Under the pieces are notes generated by a model. It was not told the origin of the DNA. It worked only from the letters and a program-made list of their open reading frames with translations, and did no database searches. This document shows positions 1-7,921 of a DNA stretch of 64,000 nucleotides, one piece after another. The stretch's first letter is position 1. Each line of letters opens with the position of its first letter. The translations under genes were made by a program, and so were the position numbers. The stretch lies in assembly GCA_032622095.1 (NCBI GenBank), contig CP136067.1:125027030-125091029 (forward strand). Reading direction: 5' to 3'. This stretch comes from Siphonodentalium dalli. Taxonomy: Eukaryota > Mollusca > Scaphopoda > Gadilida > Siphonodentaliidae.

Positions 1-2
1 CC

Positions 3-1433
3 AATAACTGCGGGGCGAAAATGGAGTGTCAAGGGAATATTGTGGGGGACATTCAAGCCTTATTCTCCGAACCTTTGGAGATCCTTCAGATTGGGCAGTC
101 TGGGAGTAATGATGTGCCAGATGTGGGGTTGGGGAATGCAGATGACCAGTTTATGTTTGGGGGCAAATCCCGAAAAGATATCCTGGAAGCCCAGAGGGTT
201 GATTCAAATCTTACCCTAATTAGAAAATGGTTGGGTGATAAAATCGACCCACCTGAGTCCGAGATCAAAATAGGGAGTGCCGAGGCCAAAAATTATTGGG
301 CTAATCGGGAAAGGTACCAACTAGAAAATGATTTATTGTGTACAACCAATAAGAACAACAAGGATAAGGTCTTGGTTATACCGTATTCTTTGAGGGCTGA
401 TATAATAGCTATATGCCATGATTTGCCCTCAGCAGGACATCAGGGCATAAATCGAACCCGGGAAAAAATAAAATCAAGATTTTATTGGCCGAATTTAGCA
501 TCAGATATAGAACATTTCATTTCGGCTTGCCCAGTATGCAACAAGCAGAAAAAGCCCAGCAGAAAAAGTAAACACTCACTGCTGCCATATTATTCTGGGT
601 TCCCTATGGAAAGAATACACATCGATTATTTGGGACCTTTACCCCGCACACCGAGGGGTAATGAATATATTTTAATGGTCACAGATCATTTTACTAAATG
701 GGTGGAGTGTTTACCCGTCCCCTCACAAACAGCCGATGTTACCGCAACGGCTTTAATTACCCAGGTGTTTTCGAGACTGGGGTGCCCGTTGGAAATATTT
801 TCGGACCGAGGGACAAATTTTGAAAGTGAACTCTTTCAAGAGGTGTGTAAAACCCTCCGAATTCATAAAAGTCGAACAACAAGTCATCGCGCTTCTTCCA
901 ACGGGCAAGTAGAGCGGATGAACCGTACATTATTGGATGCAATACGATGTTTTATTGGGACCAAACAGAGTAATTGGGATTTATATGTATCCCAGCTGGC
1001 AGGGGCGATACGATCTTCAGTGAATAGAACAACGGGTTTTACCCCAAATCAAATGATGTTGGGGAGGGAAGTGTGCCAACCAGTGGATCTCGTATTTGGG
1101 CCAGTCCCTAATCAACCATGTCATACAACAATTCAATATGTAAATCAACTGGAAAATGATATGCGAGAAACACATGATTGGGCCCGAGATAAGTTAAAAC
1201 AGGAGCAGAAGTATCGTAAGCTAAGATACGATCTGGCATCAAAAACCCGAAAATATCAAGTGGGTGATGTTATATATATGCTGGACTTGGGTTCCAAGAA
1301 GGGTCAAACTAAGAAATTAGCTCCTGTATGGAAAGGACCAGGGATCATTACACAAGTTATAAGCACCTTTTTATTTCGGGTTCAACTTCCCCGTAAATCA
1401 TTAACGGTTCATCATGATAATTTAAAGATCTGA
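3..1433 (+). CDS. pol: Ty3/gypsy pol C-terminus: integrase (5' partial)
   Basis: Integrase inserts retroelement cDNA into host DNA in the nucleus. The frame is open to the window edge, so the ATG at 21 is probably internal; residues are numbered from it. A linker (about 1-130) is followed by the zinc-binding HHCC module (H133, H140, C170, C173), then the catalytic core with D202 in HIDYLGP, D262 in SDRGTNF and E298 in GQVERMN. D262 and E298 are separated by exactly 35 residues, the DD35E signature. A C-terminal SH3-like or GPY/F-like module (about 420-450, VWKGPGIITQV) precedes the typical ending VHHDNLKI. All catalytic and zinc residues are present, with no frameshift in 1.4 kb. The stop is TGA, and the same frame continues directly into a PHD finger. 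Family assignment is firm; the exact clade is not determined. Confidence 0.93.
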   Translation, partial: NNCGAKMECQGNIVGDIQALFSEPLEILQIGQSGSNDVPDVGLGNADDQFMFGGKSRKDILEAQRVDSNLTLIRKWLGDKIDPPESEIKIGSAEAKNYWANRERYQLENDLLCTTNKNNKDKVLVIPYSLRADIIAICHDLPSAGHQGINRTREKIKSRFYWPNLASDIEHFISACPVCNKQKKPSRKSKHSLLPYYSGFPMERIHIDYLGPLPRTPRGNEYILMVTDHFTKWVECLPVPSQTADVTATALITQVFSRLGCPLEIFSDRGTNFESELFQEVCKTLRIHKSRTTSHRASSNGQVERMNRTLLDAIRCFIGTKQSNWDLYVSQLAGAIRSSVNRTTGFTPNQMMLGREVCQPVDLVFGPVPNQPCHTTIQYVNQLENDMRETHDWARDKLKQEQKYRKLRYDLASKTRKYQVGDVIYMLDLGSKKGQTKKLAPVWKGPGIITQVISTFLFRVQLPRKSLTVHHDNLKI

Positions 1434-1670
1434 AAAGACTGGGTGTTGCCCGCATGGATAGAACGACATAAGTCTGTGGTTGAAGAAAGGGGTACCGACA
1501 CAGCAAGATTCTGTATCTGTAGGGGACCCGAAGTAGGGTTTATGGTTCAATGTACCCACTACCTGGATTGGTTTCATGGGAATTGTGTAAATCTCACTGC
1601 CGGGGCAGCTGGAAAGCTAGATAAATACTCATGCCCCTATTGTGAAATAGCTCATCATATGACTAATTAG
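1434..1670 (+). CDS. PHD-finger extension of the gypsy pol frame
   Basis: This short frame lies in the same phase as the integrase and is separated from it only by the TGA at 1431-1433. The first in-frame ATG lies inside the finger itself, so it has no plausible start of its own. It must be reached by read-through, or the TGA is a recent mutation. The protein shows a PHD-type zinc finger: FCICRGP, then MVQC, DWFHGNC and YSCPYC. PHD fingers usually bind histone H3 tails, which would suit target-site choice. The ligand order is C-x-C, C, (Tyr where the fourth Cys is expected), H-x2-C, C-x2-C. The missing Cys (TAC for an expected TGC or TGT) may weaken zinc binding. Other cross-brace fingers are possible, but the WFHGNCVNL core is characteristic of PHD. 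Confidence 0.75.
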   Translation, partial: KDWVLPAWIERHKSVVEERGTDTARFCICRGPEVGFMVQCTHYLDWFHGNCVNLTAGAAGKLDKYSCPYCEIAHHMTN

Positions 1671-1690
1671 TTTTATTTATTTTGTTGTAG
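1671..1690 (+). promoter_or_regulatory. Possible 3' splice acceptor before the third coding region
   Basis: A T-rich tract, ttttatttattttgttgtag, ends in AG twelve bases before the ATG at 1702. It looks like a polypyrimidine tract plus acceptor, as used for subgenomic mRNAs of env-like ORFs. The matching donor would lie upstream of the window, so this is a suggestion only. Confidence 0.3.
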
Positions 1691-1701
1691 TGAATGACAT
1701 A

Positions 1702-2181
1702 ATGAGTGACTCAGACATGAATGGGCCCCCGGGGGCGGATCCCTCGGAAGAGGAGGGATCGCCCAAAAGATCGTGGGCGGCAGAAAGGCCGTTCAGATCA
1801 CCCACAAGGGGGGTGGCTGATATTAGGCCAGGGGTCGCCCGAGTCCGCTATGGCTCGGGCGATCGTAATACATTACAGCAAGGGTTTCAAGTAGCCCCCC
1901 ATGGGAGGGGCTACACCCTGCTTTCAATACCAGATCCGCCGGGGATTGGACGGTCATCCTTGGTCGGGCGGTCCTCTTCCAGCCGGCCTCCGGGGCCGAC
2001 TGGACGAGGAGGGCTCGGGCAGGGGCCTCGCACGGCCCCAAATCGGGGGGTGGAGAGCGAAACAAATCCTTATCGGGTCCCCGGGAGAGGGGTAGACCCG
2101 GGGCTAAGGGTGGGGGTAGGAGCAAGAGTGTGGGGCCGTTGGGAGGCCGGCACCAGTCTTCGGGCGTTGGGCGGGGAGTGA
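1702..2181 (+). pseudogene. Third gypsy coding region, N-terminal acidic then basic/Pro-Gly-rich segment
   Basis: The ATG at 1702 opens an acidic start (MSDSDMNGPPGADPSEEEGS) followed by an Arg/Pro/Gly-rich low-complexity stretch of about 140 residues. GC content rises sharply here compared with the integrase. The frame closes with TGA at 2179-2181, while frame 3, open from at least 2043, carries the next recognisable domain (C2H2 finger). The coding sequence therefore changes frame somewhere between about 2043 and 2181, near runs of G. I recognise no enzymatic motif here. It may be a disordered, nucleic-acid-binding linker. It belongs to the retroelement by position and strand. Confidence 0.5.
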
Positions 2182-2657
2182 GCTCCCATCACGGCAGCTC
2201 GCGCTGTGACGTGTGCGGCGAGGTCACTCGCCAGTTCCAACGCCACGTGGAAAGGTGTCACCTCCCGGGGGCATTATGGGAGCCGTCCGCTAGGCATACT
2301 TCAGCTAAGCCTCAGCAAAAGCGGACGGCTCTCATCGCCTACGTGAAACCCTTAGGGGTTACCTTGGAGGCCTTGGCGTTGGTGGCGGCTCGGGAGGGCC
2401 CTTTCCCGTTTCCTATCTCAGAGCCTATGAGGCATCAGGTTGGGCAACTGGAGAGGGCCTTCGCGATCAGCCCAGCTAAGGCCACTAAGTTTGATGCGAA
2501 TGGGAGGGTGCTGGCCCACCCAGCGAATATTGCTCTTCTTTTTCATTGGAGAGTACTTCGCTGGGTGACAGCAAGGTTGTGGCGGGCCGGTTTCGGGGGC
2601 GATGGGGGTCCGCGGGCAGCAACGCCCGGGCTCCACCGGCCACGAGACCTGCCTTAG
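2043..2657 (+). pseudogene. Third gypsy coding region, C2H2-like zinc finger segment
   Basis: This frame holds a C2H2-like finger at about 2205-2264: CDVCGEV, then QRHVERCH, giving C-x2-C-x9-H-x4-H. It is followed by LPGALWEP and about 120 residues that look helical and contain no motif I know. The frame ends at a TAG (2655-2657), after which another frame stays open from 2546 to 2776. A single finger followed by a conserved-looking helical region and a C-terminal nuclease-like domain suggests a nucleic-acid-binding accessory protein. There is no ATG at its start, so it must be entered from the preceding frame. The finger is clear; the rest is inferred from context. Confidence 0.5.
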
Positions 2658-3063
2658 CTCCGCCGTTTCCCCGCAGTGTTGCAGGTCAGGGGGTGCAAAC
2701 TCCCAAGCCTCGGCAACCTGGCCCCCAGCCAGGCCAGGTAGCGAGCATGGCAGGGGGGCATGGGGGAGTCCTCTAGGGTGGCGTCGAGACCCGGGGTACC
2801 GACTGGGGGAGCAATCCCCAGGTCGAGGCCCAGGGACTCTGGGCCATCCCGAGGACAGCAGGAACTGGTGGTACCCCCTGTGGGGGGTATAGCCGTTCCT
2901 GTGCGGAGTTCCCCGCCCGCCAAGGTTGCAAAACCTGGCGGGTCTCGAACTCCCCCTCAGGTCGAGAGGGCGGGTCAGGGTAACAGGCTCGTCACAACTA
3001 GGTTGAACCAGCCCCTCTCCCGTCCTGCATTGGATATACCTCCCCTAATGCAGGTCGACACGA
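2658..3063 (+). pseudogene. Third gypsy coding region, Pro-rich linker (frame-disrupted)
   Basis: Two overlapping frames (2546-2776 and 2760-3152) cover this Pro/Gly/Arg-rich linker. The second runs through TTRLNQPLSRPALDIPPL into the G13 run at 3074-3086. At least one frame change lies between 2546 and 2776. No domain is recognised. The segment links the finger region with the TatD-like domain. Confidence 0.4.
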
Positions 3064-3861
3064 GTGGGTTTATGGGGGGGGGGGGGCGTAGACACCAATG
3101 GGTCGCCCAATACCCGCACCACGATAAAGCCTGGGGGGGAATGGAGCCATGACACTCCATTCCTCTTGTGGGATGCCAGTCTCGGACTGGAAAGGGCGCT
3201 TCACTGGAGTGGTAGGGCTGATCTCTCTCCGGAGGAGATGGTGGGGGGATTAACACCCTCTGCCACTCCACCGGCAGTCCTCCCTTGTGGAGGACTGGTG
3301 GAGATCGGCCCTGGCACTTTGGGAAGTATCCCGCTTCCCCTCAACCGGCGCTTCAGGGTGGCGTTGGCAATCCCACCACGGGATATATTGCCACACCATG
3401 TGGGTCTGGGCCAACTGATACCCCAGATCCGCATGGCAGCCACCCTCATAGATGCTGTGGGCCCGGTAGGTGTCGATCGACGCCTACCTTGGGATCGCCA
3501 TTGGGCTCAGGATATCATCCTGGGTCAGATGGCATCCTGGGCTCGCACTATTGGCAAGCCTCTCATCGTGTCCTTAACATGGCACGAGGGGGACCCCTTG
3601 GGCAGGGACGTGGCCTGCCGGGTAAGGGAGATCTTGCGGGATGCGGCTGTCACCTGCGAACCCATCATTTTGAGTGGGTTTGTAGGTGATGGAGATATGG
3701 TGGAGCGATGGCTTCGGGATTTCCCGAACTCTTTCTTCACCATATCGCCCCGTATTCTGGGGGTACCGCGTTTGTACTCCCAGAACTACGTGGGTCGGAT
3801 CCCGTTGGATCGGCTGTCGCTGGCTGGGGACGAGCCGGAGTTCACAAGTTTAAGATATTGA
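3064..3861 (+). pseudogene. TatD-nuclease-like domain of the gypsy third coding region (metal ligands replaced)
   Basis: About 265 residues are open here. TatD enzymes are metal-dependent TIM-barrel nucleases with an early HxH, a GExGLD box, a VIHxR box, an HCFTG box and a final ETDxPY box. The same skeleton is visible in order: DASLGLERAL (37-46) where HxH is expected, VGPVGVD (132-138) for the GExGLD box, KPLIVSLT (165-172) for the VIHxR box, SGFVGD (204-209) followed by VERWLRDFPN for the HCFTG region, and IPLDRLSLAGDEPEF (246-260) for the final box. Only the last Asp (D256) survives; the His and Glu ligands are replaced by Ser, Gly, Pro and similar residues. It would therefore be catalytically dead if the alignment is right. 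The usual C-terminal helices are missing because a stop falls six residues after the final box. The match rests on spacing and motif remnants, so it remains to be shown by structure-based comparison. Confidence 0.6.
3074..3086 (+). repeat. G13 homopolymer at a frame junction
   Basis: Thirteen consecutive G bases lie exactly where the upstream linker frame and the TatD-like frame overlap. One G fewer would put the two in a single frame. This can be a real slippage mutation, a programmed slippery site or a sequencing error. Confidence 0.85.
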
Positions 3862-4009
3862 AACAAAACTAGTGAGGTTGTTGCGACAGTACTGCGTCAC
3901 ATTCGCGGACAGCACCGTGCATGTGACACAGGGCTATCTAGGATGTTCAGGGTGATAACTGGGGTGCATAATAATATGAGTTAAAAGTTAACCTTGGCAG
4001 ATTATTGAG
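3862..4009. other. Transition from GC-rich element to AT-rich DNA
   Basis: GC-rich coding-like composition fades out by about 3960. No reading frame or repeat is recognised here; the right boundary of the gypsy element could be here. Confidence 0.4.
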
Positions 4010-4240
4010 TCATGTGGATTTTTGCCGACTGCAAATGAAGCATAATTTGTTTTCACAGATAACCATTTGAGAATATTTACCTATTAGTTCCAGAGACAAT
4101 AACTTTTTGAATGTGTAAATAAATTTACTTTTTTTTATTTCGGAATTTATTGAGTTCCACACTTTAGGAAATGAATGCTTTGGTAGGACTTCTGAAAAAC
4201 ATGTTCTTGCCTTATTGCTTCTTAATTTATCAGCCTGCAT
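4010..4240 (-). pseudogene. Non-LTR retrotransposon C-terminal tail fragment
   Basis: A frame of 76 residues reads NKARTCFSEVLPKHSFPKVW, then NSINSEIKKSK and a FKKLL helix. The pattern F..LPK.WN.I..EI..S....FKK.L is the usual C-terminal end of reverse-transcriptase proteins of CR1/Rex/RTE-like LINEs. No RT core motifs are present, so it is only the 3' end of such an element, as expected from 5' truncation. It lies between the gypsy element and a chromodomain frame, on the opposite strand to the former. The clade cannot be named from this piece. Confidence 0.5.
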
Positions 4241-4619
4241 ACGTGCGATGAATAGTAATTAATGAGCACCTGCTTGGGCATGAATTGACAAGTTGCATAT
4301 GAAAAGCCAACTGATTAATACAAAGAAATGTTGTAATTTCGAGAAAGCCTAATCTAACAAAGAAACGAACCTAACGCGAATACTATAGAAACGAACCACA
4401 CATGTGATACAGTCAAACCAATGTAGATAAATAATGAAATATTTTTCCAAAAATTGGCACTGACAATACACTCGTGAAGTCCGAAATTAACAATACCATA
4501 GTACTTTCTTCTTCGGGTTGAAATTGCTCCTGCAATTTCTTTATGAACCAGGAAATGGTTACAATCCAAAGTTACTGCTGTTTTTTTTTGGTAATATTCT
4601 GCCGAAATGGATTAAGAAT
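4241..4619. other. AT-rich intergenic DNA
   Basis: No gene, RNA or clear repeat was recognised in this stretch. Confidence 0.4.
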
Positions 4620-5531
4620 TCAGTAAACCGGAATTGTTGAGTGGTCTATTAGTTCCTCCTGAATGAAATGCGGAATAGAACTGGCTGCCACTACACGACG
4701 CTCCAAATCGTAATATTGCACAGTCCATAAATATTTTACGTCAGATGTCTTGCATATATCTTGAACCTCGCATATTTCATCCGGGTCCCTTGGTGGACCG
4801 TATATCAGAGTTGCTGGTTGTCCGGCTCCATTCGGTGACTGCTTCCCCGATATACTAGTTGGGTTATCAATGATATATTGATGCGCGCTGGTATCAAGAT
4901 TGTCTCCGCTAACCCATGTTGCACCTTTTACTGATTCACCTTCCCACTTTACTAAACTTTGGAGCGTGCGATTATATGTCCGTGATCTTAGGACTTTTTC
5001 AGCTACCGGGCCTAGTTTTTCAGATCTACGAGCCATGAAACAGGGCGTTTTATCAGTTTGTGACGTTTCAGTTGAACGTTCGAAGATTGTAGTCGCAGGA
5101 AAAGAAGGAATTATAGCTTCAACAGTTGACACTGTAGCGGAAGAAGAAACCATTATTCCAATGTCCTGAGTATAATTAGATGTTTGCGAGTAGTGTTCGT
5201 TTGTAGTGGCATTGCATTAACACCGAAATCTGTTTTGGAACAGATGCTGGTTTGTGTACTCAGTCTCCGCTATCGGCATGTTCTCCAATTGGGTTGAAAC
5301 CGCACACATTATGGCATCATTATCCTGTCCACGCTGTTTTCTTTCGTTAAAACAATCCATTCTAGCTTTGTCCCTTGCTCTGTTCGATTGTGATTTGTTC
5401 TTCGGTAATGTTGGTTTCGTCCAATTAAAAATTAATTTGAGATTACCTTTGGTCGTGTTGAAACTCCAATTCAAACTGTGTTGTCCGATATCAAATGTCG
5501 CCAGAAGGTTTAGAATGTTGTATGGTATCAT
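4620..5531 (-). pseudogene. Chromodomain protein reading frame broken by one in-frame TAA
   Basis: Two minus-strand frames (5531-5217 and 5153-4620) are in the same phase and separated only by TAA at 5219-5217, with no other stop between. The N-terminal part is basic (NKSQSNRARDKARMDCFNER), a style seen in retroelement-associated nucleic-acid-binding proteins. The C-terminal part has a chromodomain at residues 50-97 of the second frame (VAEKVLRS, SLVKWEGES, ATWVSGDNL). Chromodomains bind methylated histone tails through an aromatic cage. Here only W70 of the expected cage aromatics is evident, so binding may be weak. A second, vaguer barrel-like stretch (EVQDICKTSDVKYLWTV) follows. No intron that preserves phase was found around the TAA. 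It may be a decayed chromo-containing retroelement frame or a host retrocopy; no integrase lies beside it. Confidence 0.55.
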
Positions 5532-5920
5532 CTTGTTTTAGTTCCACCAGGATCGTGTATATTACAGCGAGCCAAAAGGTCACTGTCCCGAATTCTCCAA
5601 CACTTTGGTAGAGCTGATTTTGGTTCTGTAAGAAGGTGGAGTCGTGCTGGAGAATTAGCGTTTATTTTTACAACAGAAACATACGGACATTCCGGTATAT
5701 TTGGAAGCGGTCCACACAACAATCGGAACTCCGGTTGTAATATGTGAAGTTACTGAACGGCGGAGTTCCGGAACATAAAAGTAACATAACGAAAGTTTGG
5801 AGTTTGGGGATGATGCCCGGGAAGATTTGAAAGGGACGTCGGCCCTCTCCTACAACCCACGTTTGAATGCCGTAATTCCACTGAAGAGCGTTTGTAGGGT
5901 TTGTGAGGTTGATATATACC
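5532..5920. other. Unassigned DNA upstream of the chromodomain frame
   Basis: Short open frames exist on both strands (about 65 residues) but neither shows a domain. A short inverted pair (ggaactcc and ggagttcc, about 5727-5770) is present. Confidence 0.4.
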
Positions 5921-5952
5921 CATGCACAGTAGGTATTTGCCTACTGTGCATG
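5921..5952. repeat. Perfect 13-bp-stem hairpin
   Basis: The stem catgcacagtagg (5921-5933) is repeated exactly in reverse complement at 5940-5952, with a 6-base loop. No T-run follows, so it is not a simple terminator; its role is unknown. Confidence 0.8.
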
Positions 5953-6474
5953 TGGTGGATGCCACCAACGCATAAAACAAAGCCCCACCCCATTCTGAAC
6001 CAGGACCGGCGGGAAAGACTTACCTTGATTTATCTGTGTGGGTTTGTGCGTTGATTTGTAAATATATTGTTTCGAGTTGTGAATAGTTGTACATAATGTC
6101 ATATTTAGTGCTTGCTTGGACTCCAGTTGCCTTAGTCTGTTGTATTCCGGGCTTGTACTACGGGCTCAACTCTAGGAAGAGGGTGCAATGCCAGCCGGTT
6201 GACTTAAGGTCGGTTGGGGCTCCTCAACTCTCGATGGTGCAATGCCCGTCTTCCACCCCTGTGCGAGTGTCAGAACCCGTTGACCTGGTTGTGTAGTGCG
6301 TGCACAGATGAGGAAGCAGCTGAGGCCATACTGTGTTGGTCGGTGTGTCTCTGAAGGTTTTGAGTGCCAAGTGGTGTTTCTAATATTATGTCCCACCCGT
6401 CCTCCCATAAGCACAGGCGCGGTGAAAGCATGTATTTGCAAATTTGTATATGTAGTTGTTAGTAATTTTGAAAG
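5953..6474. other. Unassigned DNA
   Basis: Open frames up to about 89 residues occur on both strands, but none shows a domain. Nothing else is recognised. Confidence 0.4.
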
Positions 6475-6808
6475 AGATAGTTATTCGATAGCTTATACTA
6501 CGACCACGACAATCGTATCTATGCTGCCCGAGGACATTCGTCAGCGCCCAAGGAGGCATCTAGGGCGTGAGCCCGCTAACCTAGATATTGATATTGGAGT
6601 TAGTCGTGTTTTGTATTCAGGTTTGTGAACTTGTTGTTCTCTGTAATGATTTTACAAGTTAGCAGGTTAGTTGGTTGTTTGATGGAGATAATTACTCAAT
6701 GGCTTAATTATACTATACGGCCACGACAAGCGTATCTATGCCGCCCGAGGACATTAACCAGCGCCCAAGGAGCCCACTACCCTAGGTGTTGATATTATTG
6801 TTGGTCTT
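6475..6808 (+). repeat. Two diverged direct copies of a ~130-bp unit
   Basis: Copies at about 6475-6610 and 6685-6808 share cgtatctatg, cgcccgaggacatt and cagcgcccaagga in the same order, offset about 210 bp. It may be untranslated or LTR sequence of an element, but no partner LTR is visible. Confidence 0.7.
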
Positions 6809-7387
6809 GTTAGGCGGTCGATATTGCGTTTTTTGTATGAAATGGGTTAGTACCAGATGGGTTGTTTATATTGAGTTCTAGCATTGGACTTTATTGAGGA
6901 CTTGCATTACTGCAGGGGGCGTGGCGCATCCACTGTGTTCGCCTGCCGATGGTCAGTACGCACCAAAGAGCCCTTTGACACATAATTAATAATTACCTGT
7001 ATCCTAGGAGGGGATGACTGGTAAAATTACCTGTTTGTGGTGTTGTTCCGTGTGTAGCTGGGAGAGAGTTTGATTATTAGACGTACTATCCATGTGACTG
7101 TACTTTGTTAGTAACTTGATCGACCTCGTGTTTTTTTTAGTTCTGTGAGATAAGTATGTTTGTTTGTTGTTGATTGGAAAGTGTTTATTAAGTTAGAGAA
7201 GCATTGGTGTGACCATTGAGGGGGATTATTCCGGCATAGCACAAAACCATCCATGAACTCGCCGGCGGGTTTTTTATGTTTAGTTTTTGGTCAGTAGTGT
7301 TTTTCTTAGTTCTAGTTCGGTGATTAGGGTGCTGCCTTGTAGTCTGATCAGACTGTTTGCCGCTAGAGTTTGTAATCTAACGTGGAA
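6809..7387. other. Unassigned DNA
   Basis: No gene recognised. It is T/G-rich on the plus strand, with a purine-rich tract aggagggga near 7005. Confidence 0.4.
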
Positions 7388-7705
7388 TTAAGGTATGTCG
7401 GCGATATTGTGTAATGTCCTAATGGGGGTTCGTGTGTTTTCTTGGAGTGCCATTCTTAATGTTTTATTTTGTATTACTTGGAGTTTATTGAGTGTAGCTT
7501 TTGGTAGGTCAGCTGTTATAATGGCCCCATATTCCATGATTGGTCGTATAAATTGCTTAAATAGCTTAATCAGGGTTTCTGGAGTGAGTCCCCATGATCT
7601 GCCCCTGAGCATCCTTAATAGCCCAATTCTTTGGTATGCCCTGGTTGAGATGTTTTTAGTGTGAGTATGTAAAGATAGTTTTTGGTCAAGAGTTATGCCC
7701 AGCTG
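7388..7705 (-). pseudogene. Jockey-like non-LTR reverse transcriptase fragment
   Basis: The minus strand encodes the region just after RT motif C in Jockey/CR1-type LINEs: LGITLDQKLSLHTH, then RAYQRIGLLRMLRGRSWG, then LFKQFIRPIMEYGA and KLQVIQNKTLRMAL. These are typical of the thumb region of chromosomal RT proteins. The frame is open without a stop over about 105 residues but starts without a Met, directly at the edge of a fold-back element (7703-7921). Everything upstream (endonuclease and RT palm) is absent, as in a 5'-truncated copy, or has been separated by the fold-back element. It ends at a TAA (7390-7388). Confidence 0.8.
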
Positions 7706-7921
7706 TCGATAATTCCAACTTTTTTTTAAATTTTTTGTTTACGATTCACGCTGCTCCTCATTTTAATATTCATTACGACCTGACCTTTCCATGACTGCCA
7801 TAGTAGAAACAGCCAATCACCGCTCTGTATTAGAATCGAGGTCAGGTCGTAATGAATATTAAAATGAGGAGCTGCGTGGATCGTACAAAAAATAATGAAA
7901 AAAAGTTGGAATTATCGGCAG
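7703..7921. mobile_element. 219-bp fold-back MITE
   Basis: Arms of about 83 bp (7703-7786 and 7839-7921) are reverse complements, including ataattccaac at the ends and attttaatattcattacgac near the loop. The loop is about 52 bp. Ends read ctgtcgataatt and aattatcggcag. The target-site duplication is unclear. It abuts the LINE fragment. Confidence 0.85.

Larger units (their letters stand above)
1..3861 (+). mobile_element. Ty3/gypsy-like LTR retroelement, 3' portion (5' part outside window)
   Basis: The element is read as one unit because integrase, PHD finger and the GC-rich third coding region follow each other on the same strand with almost no spacing, and coding-like composition stops abruptly near 3861-3960. 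Protease, reverse transcriptase and RNase H would lie to the left of the window. No LTR could be confirmed: the 5' LTR is not in view, so there is nothing to compare a 3' LTR with. The copy is damaged (one in-frame stop and several frame changes), but the integrase is intact, so the insertion is not very old. Unity of the element is an inference; membership of the integrase in Ty3/gypsy is well supported. Confidence 0.75.

Noticed and set aside
1823-3743. Several minus-strand frames of 60-100 codons opposite the GC-rich gypsy region
   Set aside because: High GC lowers stop frequency on both strands; only the plus strand shows domains.
5166-5223. Small intron removing the TAA of the chromodomain frame
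   Set aside because: GT...AG choices around the stop give 56 or 58 bases, which would shift the frame.
7000-7300. Possible 3' LTR start (purine tract aggagggga followed by TG)
   Set aside because: Without a second LTR or a clear end, the purine tract alone is not evidence; it is also 3 kb away from the gypsy coding region.
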